Shown: piece after piece, positions 53,848 through 63,189 of the stretch
Position numbering within the stretch: position 1 is the first letter of the stretch
Layout: every line of letters begins with the position of its first letter
Assembly (NCBI GenBank): GCA_026702845.1
Contig: JADCLS010000001.1
Coordinates: 682,001-746,000 of the forward strand
Reading direction: 5' to 3'
Length of the DNA stretch: 64,000 nucleotides
DNA from: Candidatus Heimdallarchaeota archaeon
GTDB taxonomy: Archaea > Asgardarchaeota > Heimdallarchaeia > Heimdallarchaeales > Kariarchaeaceae
Position numbers and translations under genes: made by a program
Notes under the pieces: generated by a model
Told to the model about the DNA's origin: nothing
Database searches by the model: none
The model's input: the letters and a program-made list of their open reading frames with translations, nothing else

Positions 53848-54705
53848 ATGAGTGTACTTGAACCTACCCAATCTGTAGTAAATGCATTATGCATTTATCA
53901 AGATAAATTGATTGCTGGTTTGGGTTCATATTCTGTTGAAATTATCGATCTCAATTCAATGGAGAAAGTATCCAATATTGAGTTAAACAGTGAAGTAAGG
54001 GATATGATCATTTGCGATAATTTTCTCTATGTTGCTTGTTTAGCTGAGGAAATAGTCGTTATTGATTTGGATTCGATGAGGAAACTTCATACTTTAGAAT
54101 TTCCGCTTGGTGTCACCAATCTTCATCATAATAAAGAATATCTCTTTGCACTTGGTTTTAACAAGGAGACAAGAGTATTCGATCTGAAGTCACATGAGTT
54201 AATTGGTACTTTAAATGGTGTAGATTCAAAAATTCAGACAGTAACAACAAATGATCATTTCATTGTTTCAGGAGGTTGTGCTAATGAAAATTCAAATCTT
54301 ATTTACTGGAATGAACAACTACAACCCATCCATAACATTGAGATTGAGGCAGAGAAGATTGTAGAGACATTCATCCATGAAGATTTTGTAATATTGGGCA
54401 CTAGTGGTCCTAATAAAATGGAGATATGGAGTTTAGGTGAGAAAAAACCCATTGCTAGAAAATTGGGTTACAGGGCTCCAATAAATGCAATTGCTGCAAG
54501 TAATCGCAATATATTTGTTGCTGCAGCAGGAACTATGTATATTTATAACACCAAAAATTATGAATTTGAAGCAAGTTTGACTGAGCCTTATGGAGTGATC
54601 AATGCAATCGTTACAACAAATGACCATGTAATTTATTCATCGAGAAACAAACTTATCTTCAGAGATGTTAGAACCTTTGATTTTGTACATTCAATGGAAT
54701 TTTAG
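53848..54705 (+). CDS. WD40/beta-propeller-like protein
   Basis: A cytosolic 285-residue protein of beta-propeller repeats of about 40 residues. Repeated endings such as VEIIDLNSMEKVSNIEL, IVVIDLDSMRKLHTLEF and TRVFDLKSHELIGTLNG are WD40-like (last strand then a turn with a small loop), and later blades (ISSGNSNLIYWNEQL-like, MYIYNTKNYEFEASL, LIFRDVRTFDFVHSM) complete about seven. No catalytic residues. Likely a protein-interaction scaffold; partner unknown. ATG 53848 lies after a TATA-like region (TTTATATATTTTGG around 53818-53830). Confidence 0.8.
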   Translation: MSVLEPTQSVVNALCIYQDKLIAGLGSYSVEIIDLNSMEKVSNIELNSEVRDMIICDNFLYVACLAEEIVVIDLDSMRKLHTLEFPLGVTNLHHNKEYLFALGFNKETRVFDLKSHELIGTLNGVDSKIQTVTTNDHFIVSGGCANENSNLIYWNEQLQPIHNIEIEAEKIVETFIHEDFVILGTSGPNKMEIWSLGEKKPIARKLGYRAPINAIAASNRNIFVAAAGTMYIYNTKNYEFEASLTEPYGVINAIVTTNDHVIYSSRNKLIFRDVRTFDFVHSMEF

Positions 54706-54749
54706 CATTTACCATCCATTTTTTAAAAATTAAAAATTTCAGTAGAATA

Positions 54750-55166
54750 ATGGAAATCAGATGGATCGATCCAGAATCTACATTCGAGTTGAGATCACAA
54801 ATTCTTAACAAAAACAAAGCAAGTAGGCCAGGTGATGAGAATGCTTTACATCTAGGAACCTATATTGATGATAAGCTAATTGCTATTGCTAGTTTTTTTG
54901 CACAAGATGAGACAGAGTGTTTTCAAGACGGATACTGGAGAATTAGAGGAATGGCAGTACAGGATTTATATCAAAGGAGGGGAATAGGAAAAAAGATGGT
55001 CGAATTCTTCATCAATTCTAAGCCTGATATCAAATATCTGTGGTGTAATGCTCGTCAAGGAGCAGAGGGATTTTATCTGACATTGGGTTTTGAATCATCT
55101 GGATTAATAGAACGAATGCCCGGAGTAAAAGTTCACAGAATGTTCAAATATTTCTATAGGCATTGA
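54750..55166 (+). CDS. GNAT-family N-acetyltransferase
   Basis: Predicted to transfer an acetyl group from acetyl-CoA to an amine. The GNAT core includes a strand (WRIRGMAVQDLYQRRGIGKKM), with the CoA-binding Q-x-x-R-x-G-I/V-G-x-x pattern, followed by a helix and a final strand (FYLTLGFESSG). Length 138 is normal for a single domain. The substrate cannot be predicted. It lies 45 bases after the propeller gene on the same strand. Confidence 0.88.
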   Translation: MEIRWIDPESTFELRSQILNKNKASRPGDENALHLGTYIDDKLIAIASFFAQDETECFQDGYWRIRGMAVQDLYQRRGIGKKMVEFFINSKPDIKYLWCNARQGAEGFYLTLGFESSGLIERMPGVKVHRMFKYFYRH

Positions 55167-55243
55167 ATATTTTCGTACAAGAATATAATTGTATAGTCAA
55201 TCTTCGAAACAGATAAGAATTGAATAAATAAGCTGGAGCTATT

Positions 55244-55780
55244 ACGCACGTAGTAGAAGACATAATTCAGCCCATAGTTGAAAAAAATACATCCATTTGT
55301 AATGATTGCATCAATATCAGTGGTGGATGTTGCACTGAGGTTAATTTCACCATTTCTAGTAAAGAAATAGCCCCATTTGTTGAAGCAGAAAAAAATGGGT
55401 TCCCAGATGGCCATACTTTAACCTTGAATCATGATGGAGAAGATATTCAAACATATGATTATGATTCTGGTGATGATCGTTGTGTTTTTTTAGGAATGGA
55501 TAATCGATGTATGATTTATGAGCGTAGACCTATTATCTGTCAAACCTATCCAATAAATTGGCGAATCAAGCGCAAGAAAATCACCTTCCACCTGGATTTT
55601 GTTTGTGTTTTGTCACATTCAGAGCCGATTAAAAAATTCTATCAGCAAACTACTGACCCAAAAATAGTAGATCAGTGTATTGAATTGGGAGATATGGATT
55701 TCAACGCGAAAGAATCTAGATATATCAACCTTTCCAAATTGTCTCAAGAGGCTGATCCGATGATATTAATTAAGGAGTAA
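55244..55780 (+). CDS. YkgJ-family Cys-rich (metal-cluster) protein; start codon uncertain
   Basis: Predicted YkgJ-type protein with clustered cysteines (zinc/iron chelating). The open frame extends upstream of the first standard start (TTG 55424) and there encodes CNDCINISGGCC followed by FTISSKEI, the usual first YkgJ block. The second block is CVFLGMDNRCMIYERRPIICQTYP. The frame is open from 55232 but has no ATG, GTG or TTG before 55424. ACG 55244 lies five bases after GGAG (55235-55238) and is the best non-standard candidate. Either a near-cognate start is used or a base was lost; see findings. 178 residues from ACG is a reasonable length. Confidence 0.65.
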   Translation, partial: THVVEDIIQPIVEKNTSICNDCINISGGCCTEVNFTISSKEIAPFVEAEKNGFPDGHTLTLNHDGEDIQTYDYDSGDDRCVFLGMDNRCMIYERRPIICQTYPINWRIKRKKITFHLDFVCVLSHSEPIKKFYQQTTDPKIVDQCIELGDMDFNAKESRYINLSKLSQEADPMILIKE

Positions 55781-55883
55781 TACAAATAGAAGTATACATT
55801 TTTCATTTATCTATTTCACAAAATCACTATAATTATGTTTCAATTAGCAATATTGTTAAATTCTATATCTATTATATTCGATT

Positions 55884-56981
55884 GTGAATTTTGTAGTAAA
55901 CTGGAATCTGGAGGTACAGCTGGCATTCGTAGGTTTACTCCTCACAATTCTGTCTTTTGGTATTGTATATAGACGATTTTTAAATTTCAATAATCCCTTC
56001 GTTAGATATTTGACCATTTCTTGGGGTTTGATGACTGTGTTCTGGATTTTTATCTTTTTATCCTATTTCTTTTTGAATATCCAGTTATTTTATGTTTCTC
56101 AGCTTCTTGTTCCGATTATTGCTTTTTTACTTGTATACTCTTTCAATCATTTAAACAATGATGATGTTTTTAATTTTAGGATTTCACTAGCTGGTGCATT
56201 TGGATTATTAACATACTATACTCTCTTTACGACCATACCTATTGAGAATTACATTTCAGAAGAAGGTTATCGATCATTCATTACTGTTGGTAATTATCGT
56301 ATAATATCATTGATTAACTCAATGTACATTGCCTTAGTTCTCTTGTTCAATGCCATAAGAACTGTGATCAAAGCTCCTGAGGATTTAAAGTATTATTCAA
56401 GAATTAATCTTCTCGGAATAGGAATTGTAACTTTCGGCCCTGTGTTTGTATTTGGATTACAGCTTGCTGTGTATGTTCCGGCATTGGATTTTATACTATC
56501 CGGATTGGGTTTGCTTATCTCTTCCTTGACACTTTTCAAAGATAATCGATTACTTTATGTTCTACCATTTGAAGCTCATCGAATCAATGTAATTTATGCA
56601 GAGAATGGGATGACCCTATTTTCTTACAATTGGGACACTTCATTATTGCGTGATGTACATGATGACCTGTATTCTGCTGTAGTCACAAGTATTAGAGATT
56701 TTTCAAAGGAAGTATTAAATGCAGGATATCTTAAGGAGATAATTCTAGAAAATGGAGTAATGTTAGTTAGCTATACCTACGATAAACCATTTGTATATAG
56801 TCTATTTGCCAGTAAGAGATCCAAAATTCTAGTAGATGGATTATCCAAGTTTAGAGAAGCTTTTGACAAGAAATATGCAGGAACCCTCAAGATGAATAAC
56901 TTTGCAGCCGATACATCCACTTATGAAGAAGCTGATGAATTAATAAATCAATATTTTAATTTTATTCCTCACAGAAAGTAG
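55884..56981 (+). CDS. Seven-TM protein with C-terminal longin/roadblock-like domain
   Basis: Residues ~1-225 hold about seven TM segments, as in other multi-TM sensor modules, and end LISSLTLFKDNRLLY. Residues ~230-345 are a cytosolic alpha/beta domain: HRINVIYAENGMTLFSYNWD, a helix (LYSAVVTSIRDFSKEVL), strands (LKEIILENGVMLVSYTYD, FVYSLFASKRSKIL) and a final helix. The order matches the tail of the giant adhesin and the C-terminus of the TPR protein at 16805. GTG 55884 is the start. It likely links a membrane signal to the longin-like module; the ligand is unknown. Confidence 0.75.
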   Translation: MNFVVNWNLEVQLAFVGLLLTILSFGIVYRRFLNFNNPFVRYLTISWGLMTVFWIFIFLSYFFLNIQLFYVSQLLVPIIAFLLVYSFNHLNNDDVFNFRISLAGAFGLLTYYTLFTTIPIENYISEEGYRSFITVGNYRIISLINSMYIALVLLFNAIRTVIKAPEDLKYYSRINLLGIGIVTFGPVFVFGLQLAVYVPALDFILSGLGLLISSLTLFKDNRLLYVLPFEAHRINVIYAENGMTLFSYNWDTSLLRDVHDDLYSAVVTSIRDFSKEVLNAGYLKEIILENGVMLVSYTYDKPFVYSLFASKRSKILVDGLSKFREAFDKKYAGTLKMNNFAADTSTYEEADELINQYFNFIPHRK

Positions 56982-57059
56982 ATTTGCTACCCGAAAATGT
57001 ATTAATCTCAAGAGTTCAAATGAGAGAATATACGATTTCGATATAGCTGGAGTGTTAAT

Positions 57060-57347
57060 ATGAGTATTAGATGCATAGAACTTGATAATTGTGAAGAAGT
57101 AATACGTTTTATTAATGAATTATTTGTAGAAAATGAACATCTCATGAAGCAGGAAGCCCTAGAGCCAAATTTACAAATGCTCTCAGAAGACCTCAGAATT
57201 CAGATATTCAAGAGAGATTATGGATACTATGTGGATATGGCACCAATATCAGGAGAAGGGCATGATTTTGGAATAAGCGTGTATACCAAAACTAGATCCT
57301 TGAGTATATCTGTCGGTGTTTTAGAACCAGAACCAGAAGAAATATAG
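57060..57347 (+). CDS. Small hypothetical protein
   Basis: A 95-residue soluble alpha/beta protein (CIELDNCEEVIRFINELF, then DYGYYVDMAPISGEG and SLSISVGVLEPEPEE). No family recognised. Its 3' end overlaps the convergent SGNH hydrolase gene by 56 bases. It follows the seven-TM/longin gene by about 80 bases. Confidence 0.5.
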   Translation: MSIRCIELDNCEEVIRFINELFVENEHLMKQEALEPNLQMLSEDLRIQIFKRDYGYYVDMAPISGEGHDFGISVYTKTRSLSISVGVLEPEPEEI

Positions 57348-58056
57348 GTGTCCAGTTAAATACGGCCTCTGCGTTATTACTATGATTATTCTCAGTCTCA
57401 CTATTACTTGTATTTATGGCTTCTTGTATTGATATTAAGTCACTAAATGCCTTATGGATAAGTCCCGCAATGAAATTGGCTCCACTTTCATTAGGATGAA
57501 CTCCATCATAAAGCATCTTGATCTCTCCAATCATTGGCGTATATAGATCAACAAGAGGTAAGTTATACTCAATGCTAGTATTCTCTATTACTTCAAGAAA
57601 TGATTCGGCAACTCTCCTTTCATCCTCATCCATCTTGATCCATGAGAATTTAACAAGAAAGATATTAAGAACAGAGGGTACTGTTAATATTTTATTGATA
57701 ATACCTTGATATACTAATTCAAATTGATCTTTAGTTAGAAAGGTAGAATCTGATAGTCCAAGATTGATAATAACATAATGTGGTTTATTATCCACAATTT
57801 TTTTATTGAAATCATCTGCTGAGTTATAGAGATCTGCAGCTGAGTATCCAGGAGCAGCAGCATTTATAAGATTAGTTCCAGTCTCATTCCAGGGTAATCC
57901 GTAATTTGGTAGCAATGATACATATGATGGGTTTCGTGCAAATCCAGCAGTGATACTATCTCCTAGAAAGACAATTCTCGTATCAGTTTCTGCATCTATT
58001 TGGGTCATATTGGAAATTATTAGCAAACCAAATAACAATATCCATCGATATTTCAC
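57292..58056 (-). CDS. Secreted SGNH/GDSL hydrolase
   Basis: Predicted esterase outside the membrane. Signal peptide MKYRWILLFGLLIISN (about 1-22). Block I is IVFLGDSITAGFAR with the catalytic Ser in GDSI. The central INLGLSDSTF resembles block III. The catalytic Asp/His pair is DGVHPNESG near residue 185. A C-terminal hydrophobic segment (about 236-247) may anchor it. Its 3' end overlaps the 57060 gene. Substrate (acetyl-sugar, lipid or other ester) unknown. Confidence 0.88.
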   Translation of the reverse strand: MKYRWILLFGLLIISNMTQIDAETDTRIVFLGDSITAGFARNPSYVSLLPNYGLPWNETGTNLINAAAPGYSAADLYNSADDFNKKIVDNKPHYVIINLGLSDSTFLTKDQFELVYQGIINKILTVPSVLNIFLVKFSWIKMDEDERRVAESFLEVIENTSIEYNLPLVDLYTPMIGEIKMLYDGVHPNESGANFIAGLIHKAFSDLISIQEAINTSNSETENNHSNNAEAVFNWTPIFLLVLVLKHRQIYSRI

Positions 58057-58115
58057 AATGAAAACAAACCTTTGAAACCTAATAAATATTTGTTAGTAGC
58101 TAGATTTGCAAACAT

Positions 58116-59069
58116 TCATTGTTGATTAATGAATTTCACAGTCTCAGAGACTAAATCATCTGCTTGTTCACAATTACCTGTAAAATCAATAAATGCATGA
58201 TTTGCGTTTTTGTAGGCGATGAATTTGACTTTATTTCCTGCTTTACTCAATTTCTCAGCATACTCCAGTGATTCTGAATACAGGGTATCTTCTGTTCCCA
58301 CTGCAATCATTGTTGCAGGTAAATTTTCCAGGTTTGGTTCATTCATTGGTGATACTGTAGGATCGTCTACTTTTACTTTTCTTCCAGTATACATTGCTAT
58401 TAAGGAGGACGTGAACTTATTCATCCATGATGGAGGAGAGTTTTCTTGTTTATTTTTACCTCTCATTGGAAGACGGAGTGCAGGATAGATGAGTATCTGC
58501 GATGTTATATCAAATTCCTTTCTTGATCTTGTCAGATTACTGATGATAGCAGCGAAATTTCCTCCGGCACTATCCCCACTTATAGAAATACTGTCTCTCT
58601 TGATATTATATTCGGCCGCATGGTCAATAATATGCTTGACAGTAAGATAACAGTCTTCTAATCCCTCTGGAAATGGATATTCTGGAGCAAGATGATACTC
58701 CACAGAAAAGCCAACAAAGCCCCCTTGATCACATACTCCCTTAACGAATTGTTCCACAGCCCAAAGGGAACCTCCCACCCATCCACCACCGTGGAAGAAA
58801 ATAAATGCTGGTTTAGGGCTTTCTCCCTCAGGTTGATATTTTCTAATCCGAATTTTCTCTGAATATCCCTCAATGAAAAAATCCTCAATAATCATTCGTT
58901 TTGTGGTAATATCATTGCTTATTCCACCCATAGATTTTCTATACATGGCAATATTTTTCTTAAGCAGCCATGTCACGATAAATTGAGGTAGCTTTGCGAG
59001 TTTTTCCATTGGACCTGTTTCAAATTCTGGAAACTCATAGCAACTAAGGGTTTTTTCAACAAATTCCAT
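58116..59069 (-). CDS. Alpha/beta hydrolase, HSL/acetylesterase-like
   Basis: Predicted esterase or lipase of the hormone-sensitive-lipase group. The oxyanion motif is FFHGGGWVGG (about 91-100), the nucleophile Ser167 is in GDSAGG, the acid Asp is in GTEDTLYSE and the His is in NANHAFIDF near residue 290. Length 317 is typical. No signal peptide is evident, so it is cytosolic or loosely associated. Same strand as the SGNH and SnoaL-like genes, with gaps of 60-70 bases, so a co-expressed group is possible. Confidence 0.9.
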   Translation of the reverse strand: MEFVEKTLSCYEFPEFETGPMEKLAKLPQFIVTWLLKKNIAMYRKSMGGISNDITTKRMIIEDFFIEGYSEKIRIRKYQPEGESPKPAFIFFHGGGWVGGSLWAVEQFVKGVCDQGGFVGFSVEYHLAPEYPFPEGLEDCYLTVKHIIDHAAEYNIKRDSISISGDSAGGNFAAIISNLTRSRKEFDITSQILIYPALRLPMRGKNKQENSPPSWMNKFTSSLIAMYTGRKVKVDDPTVSPMNEPNLENLPATMIAVGTEDTLYSESLEYAEKLSKAGNKVKFIAYKNANHAFIDFTGNCEQADDLVSETVKFINQQ

Positions 59070-59135
59070 ACAGTCTATCTTCCAAATGAAATTTAAAGGT
59101 CAATCAAGTCGTATAGACAAATGATTAGATCACGA

Positions 59136-59678
59136 TTAGAATTTCAAACCATTTAAGTAATCAAAAACCATGTCCTTGACATCCTCATTCAATTTGGCCA
59201 TATTTGTTTGTATAAATGAAGTAAGTGAGTCGAAAATGAACAGAATATTCGAAATCAATCCATCTTTGAATTCAAAGTAAAATGAACAATCAATCTCATA
59301 TGAGGTCATTGTTGGGTTGAAAATACCAAATTTTTGACTTGGTGTTCCTGAAGTAACACAGGTTATACAAACCTGAGTATCATCAGCAACAACTCGTCTT
59401 ATTTCATACTTCAGATCAGGAATAACCTCTTCATATAATTTTAACAAACGTTTAGTGAATTCGATCTGTCCAATATTCTTGTGTTTCAGGACATCCTCCG
59501 AGCTTGCAGTGAACCATTGCATGCAAGAATTGACACCAGCCTTTTCTTCTCTTGACCTCTGAGAAGAGAAATTATCGTACTCTGGATGGAACACAGTATC
59601 AATGAGATCATACTGACGATTATTCCATATCTCCTCGATATACGTATGAACCAGCTTGATATTGGATTCCTTACTCAT
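59136..59678 (-). CDS. SnoaL-like (ester-cyclase/NTF2-like) protein
   Basis: A 180-residue single-domain protein of the NTF2-like cone fold. NKLVHTYIEEIWNNRQYDLIDTVFHPEY-type opening (seen as VHTYIEEIWNNRQYDLIDTV) and later MTSYEIDCSFYFEFKDGLIS match SnoaL/ester-cyclase proteins. A conserved pocket Asp/His cannot be assigned with confidence. Function unknown; the family includes cyclases and many uncharacterised members. Confidence 0.75.
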   Translation of the reverse strand: MSKESNIKLVHTYIEEIWNNRQYDLIDTVFHPEYDNFSSQRSREEKAGVNSCMQWFTASSEDVLKHKNIGQIEFTKRLLKLYEEVIPDLKYEIRRVVADDTQVCITCVTSGTPSQKFGIFNPTMTSYEIDCSFYFEFKDGLISNILFIFDSLTSFIQTNMAKLNEDVKDMVFDYLNGLKF

Positions 59679-59751
59679 AGATAGATATCTATGATTTCGA
59701 CAACAATATAATTTTATCTAGTAGATTTGGGAGAGGGTAGCAATAATTATT

Positions 59752-61374
59752 TTAATCATTATCAAGAGTAGAGGGTCTAAAATTCTTTAATTGGATGTGC
59801 CTTGCATCCCGGTCTTTTGAGGTAAGGATGAATCCCTCCCCAGGCTTAGTAATCGAGGCCATTTTATCAAGAGGTATCTTCATCTCCTTTGCACATCGTT
59901 TTGTCTCATCATTATCCATCGTGCGTAAAATTAATTTTGTTGCTGCATTTGATCGTATGTCCCGTCCAAAATGAGCTAGAATCTGGGATGCTAGTATCAT
60001 TCCAATCCCGAATTTTCTTGCCTCTGTAGCTATTCTATTGAGGATATGGTAGGGGTCATTGATTTTTCCCTTGAAACCTGTAAAAACCTTGACCTCATCA
60101 ATGATGATAAATATCCTCAGTTTGGGGTCTCCACTCTCCACATGACCAATTGATTTAAAATATTCAAAAATATGACGTATTAATGTATCTGAAGCCAAAA
60201 ATTGCATATCTATAGTGTTTAGAGGTTTGAGAAGAATTCGATACGATTTTTCTTTCAAATCTTCGATTGGAACCTTTTTCTTAGAGTAAAACGCAGGATG
60301 TTCAAGAATTGAAACTAATCTGTTCTCTACAGCTACTTTGGTACTCTTGGTAATATTATCTAGTGCTCTAAGTGCTTCTTGATCTCCAGAATTCTTAATG
60401 ATCTCTTCTGGACGTTTTATCACATCCATCAAGAATTTGAAATCTGGAGGGGTATTGTCCCATGTCTCAGGATCCTCTTGTATAATTCCAAATTCTCGGT
60501 ATGAAAATACAAGGATGGAACGTAACCATGATGACTGTGTTGACGAGAATTTGTTCTTCACTGCATAGGAGAATTGTGTCATCAATCGATTGATATGGGG
60601 AATGGGCCCTCCATCTATATGTGACTTGGAGGTTAATTCCATAGGATTAATGCCATACTCTCCAAAATAATCCAGTGATATGGTATCGATTCCTATATCT
60701 ATATCTCCATGCAAATCGAATATAAGACATGGTATCCCATGTTGTTCAAGTTCACTAGCCAGAAGTTTTAGACACTGAGTTTTTCCTGAGCCTGATCCAC
60801 CAGTAATTGTCACAATCCCATTCATGAGTTCTTCGGGTGACCAGATAAGAGATTTATTGTCATCAAGGAGTTGACCTATATCAAAAGCTAGTTGATTTTT
60901 TTTAGGGAAATGTATTTGTTGATTTCTGGCAAATTCTACTTGCTGATATGAGAATACTAGATCATCATAACTAGGTTGTTTTGCGATACTTTTCTTCTTC
61001 TCAGATTTATTGGACTTTCTTATCGCTTTTGAATTGCTGTTTGAGGTCCTATTGACATCTGATGATTGGTTTATTATTGGATTACCATTAAAATTATTGA
61101 GTATAATGGTGGAATCATTGTTTTGCAATCCATTTACCACATGCATGTGATTCTGCATAAAATTCATCTTAGCATCCTCAGCCATTGCAGTTAAGGAACG
61201 AATCAGGGGAATAAGATTTTGATTTGTAATGCCGTTATCCAATAGATTTCTTGCCACAGTAGCTGCATTGCTGAAATACAGGTTGGCCTTATCATATTGC
61301 TTATGATCCATGTAATCATAACCTTTCTCAGATAAGTACCAGATTTCCTCAACTAAGTTACTGATATTTTCCAC
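59752..61374 (-). CDS. HerA/FtsK-like ATPase with MIT-like N-terminal helical domain
   Basis: Residues ~1-75 are a three-helix bundle (VEEIWYLSEKGYDYMDHKQY, ANLYFSNAATVARNLL, PLIRSLTAMAEDAK) that resembles an MIT domain (binder of ESCRT-III tails in eukaryotes). Residues ~75-160 are a polar linker. Residues ~160-540 are a HerA-type ATPase: Walker A GGSGSGKT (192-199), FDLHGDI, Walker B IFIIIDEVKVFTG and a C-terminal LASQILAHFGRDI. GTG 61374 is the start. HerA-like enzymes translocate DNA; an MIT-like front would tie it to membrane or ESCRT machinery, but the MIT assignment is tentative. Confidence 0.85.
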   Translation of the reverse strand: MENISNLVEEIWYLSEKGYDYMDHKQYDKANLYFSNAATVARNLLDNGITNQNLIPLIRSLTAMAEDAKMNFMQNHMHVVNGLQNNDSTIILNNFNGNPIINQSSDVNRTSNSNSKAIRKSNKSEKKKSIAKQPSYDDLVFSYQQVEFARNQQIHFPKKNQLAFDIGQLLDDNKSLIWSPEELMNGIVTITGGSGSGKTQCLKLLASELEQHGIPCLIFDLHGDIDIGIDTISLDYFGEYGINPMELTSKSHIDGGPIPHINRLMTQFSYAVKNKFSSTQSSWLRSILVFSYREFGIIQEDPETWDNTPPDFKFLMDVIKRPEEIIKNSGDQEALRALDNITKSTKVAVENRLVSILEHPAFYSKKKVPIEDLKEKSYRILLKPLNTIDMQFLASDTLIRHIFEYFKSIGHVESGDPKLRIFIIIDEVKVFTGFKGKINDPYHILNRIATEARKFGIGMILASQILAHFGRDIRSNAATKLILRTMDNDETKRCAKEMKIPLDKMASITKPGEGFILTSKDRDARHIQLKNFRPSTLDND

Positions 61375-61542
61375 AAGAAATTGATAATGTTTATACTAAA
61401 AGAGTGAAGTCATACATGAATATCCTTCATGTATTTTTTCAACCTCAATCGATCTTAATAATTAAAGTACTGAAATACAACATTATCCAACTATGTGCAA
61501 AAATTTTCCAAGTTTATAAATTAAAATGATGATTAATTGAAT

Positions 61543-61791
61543 ATGAATAGAATGGAATACTTATCTGGTCTGAGTATCGGACATATTTTCAAGAAATTAC
61601 AATCAAGTATCAATATGAGTGGTAATGAGGCTGAGAAATATCTCCGGAATTACTTTAATAGATCCTGGGAGATGTATCATAGCAGTATTGAATTTCATCG
61701 AGGATTTAAGGTGGGTTATGGTCAAGATCATCCACCAATTCTCCCTGATATGATAGAATTTTATTATCAGCTTTGTATATTGGCTAAGTAA
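61543..61791 (+). CDS. Small protein of a tandem paralogue pair (EYLSGLSIGHI family), copy 1
   Basis: An 82-residue protein beginning MNRMEYLSGLSIGHIFKKL, with a mid-helix (EAEKYLRNYFNRSWEMYHSS) and GFKVGYGQDHPP. The adjacent gene at 61866 encodes a clear paralogue with the same YLSGLSIGHI start and a similar spacing of the aromatic helix. No known family was recognised. ATG 61543 is chosen by alignment with the paralogue start. It lies divergent from the HerA-like ATPase. Confidence 0.6.
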   Translation: MNRMEYLSGLSIGHIFKKLQSSINMSGNEAEKYLRNYFNRSWEMYHSSIEFHRGFKVGYGQDHPPILPDMIEFYYQLCILAK

Positions 61792-61865
61792 TTGAAAATG
61801 CATTCTTCATTTATATTCTACTCTCACTATTATTTTATTAGCGATTTTGTATATTTTTTCATTCA

Positions 61866-62141
61866 ATGAGTAATGTGGAGTATCTATCAGGTTTGAGTAT
61901 TGGTCATATCATGAAACGATTGTTACTGGATTCTGAAACAACTGATGATGAGAAAACGACCTATCTTAAAAAATATTATTCTAATATATGGAAACTATAT
62001 AGTACAACAAATGAGTTCCAAAGAGGATTTGGTTTAGGATTTTCATTTGTCTATCCCTCAATTCAAGAAGGAATAATTGAATTCTACTTCAAATTATCAA
62101 ATTATTACATTTATAATCAAGCCCTAAAAGGTATTGTCTAG
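61866..62141 (+). CDS. Small protein of a tandem paralogue pair (EYLSGLSIGHI family), copy 2
   Basis: A 91-residue paralogue of the preceding gene: MSNVEYLSGLSIGHIMKRL, then DDEKTTYLKKYYSNIWKLYS and a GFGLGFSFVYPSIQEGIIEF end. The gap between the copies is about 75 bases, consistent with tandem duplication. A C-terminal extension (YYIYNQALKGIV) is not shared. Confidence 0.6.
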   Translation: MSNVEYLSGLSIGHIMKRLLLDSETTDDEKTTYLKKYYSNIWKLYSTTNEFQRGFGLGFSFVYPSIQEGIIEFYFKLSNYYIYNQALKGIV

Positions 62142-62340
62142 GTATAGAAAATCAAACATTGATCAACGATTATTCGGTAACTGATAATGATTTCAGACCT
62201 TTATCATCCGATATAGCTCAAATTTATGTAAGTAAAGCTTCTGCCCAACTACCTAAAAATATCAATTATTAACGAAAATTCTGAACCACAACTAAATCAA
62301 CTTAGAATTCTTAAAATAAATTCACATCATCATTCACTTT

Positions 62341-63189
62341 ATGAATCAAATAGATGCGTATGTTTTGGCTGGAGAGGGTGAGACTATGACTCATTATTCA
62401 CCTCTATTAGAGGCAGCTGGAGTGACCAATAAAGCTTTTATTTCTCTAGGTGGCAGACCGATGGTTTATTTTGCTTTTGATGCACTAAATGATGCTGAAA
62501 CTATCAAATCTATAACTATTGTGGGATTAACCCCAGATCAAGTCGATTTTGAGTTCAAGAAACCTGTAGAGTATATTGAGGGCGGAAAAACGTCATTTGA
62601 ATCAATTATGGCAGCAATCAATCACTTTGCTAGGGAGGGGGATCTAAATAAATGGGTTTTAAGCATGTCTTGTGATACACCTTTGGTAACTGCTGAAATG
62701 ATCGATAGATACCTTTTTGCAATAGATTTCTCAAAAGATAAAGACTACTATTACCCAATGGTCTGGAAAGATCGGTTGGATATATTATATCCCCATGTAT
62801 CGAAAATGGCATTTAATTTCACTGATGGTAAGTTCTATGGAGGTGATATTCATTTATTTAAAATAGGAATGATCATCCGGAATCAAGATACTCTTCAGAA
62901 TATCTTGATGAATCGTAAAAATTTCTTCAAAGTGGCTAGAATCATCTCTTTAAGATATATAGTTCTCTTTTTGCTCAATCGATTGAATATAAATCTAGCT
63001 GAGAATTGGTTCCTCAAACGCTTTGGAATAAAAATGGCGGTAGCAATGTTTGATTTTCCCGAATCCTGTGCAGATCTAGATTATGAAAAGGATCTAGCAG
63101 AATTCCAGCGATTGTGCTCGCAACCCTTGAGGAAATTGGATGCAGATGAGAAAGTGACATTCAAAAGCCAATATTGGGATAATAATTAA
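62341..63189 (+). CDS. MobA-like nucleotidyltransferase
   Basis: Predicted NTP-transferase of the Rossmann GT-A type. Residues 1-20 carry AYVLAGEGETM (a variant of the usual LAGG-x-x-x-R loop, with the expected Arg/Lys replaced), then KAFISLGGRPMVYFAFDAL, the substrate-binding lysine region. WVLSMSCDTPLVTAEMID includes the metal-binding SCD-x-P. The C-terminal part is longer than in MobA and includes a hydrophobic helix (ISLRYIVLFLLNRL). It may act on a sugar or cofactor phosphate. It overlaps the convergent hydrolase gene by four bases. Confidence 0.8.
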   Translation: MNQIDAYVLAGEGETMTHYSPLLEAAGVTNKAFISLGGRPMVYFAFDALNDAETIKSITIVGLTPDQVDFEFKKPVEYIEGGKTSFESIMAAINHFAREGDLNKWVLSMSCDTPLVTAEMIDRYLFAIDFSKDKDYYYPMVWKDRLDILYPHVSKMAFNFTDGKFYGGDIHLFKIGMIIRNQDTLQNILMNRKNFFKVARIISLRYIVLFLLNRLNINLAENWFLKRFGIKMAVAMFDFPESCADLDYEKDLAEFQRLCSQPLRKLDADEKVTFKSQYWDNN

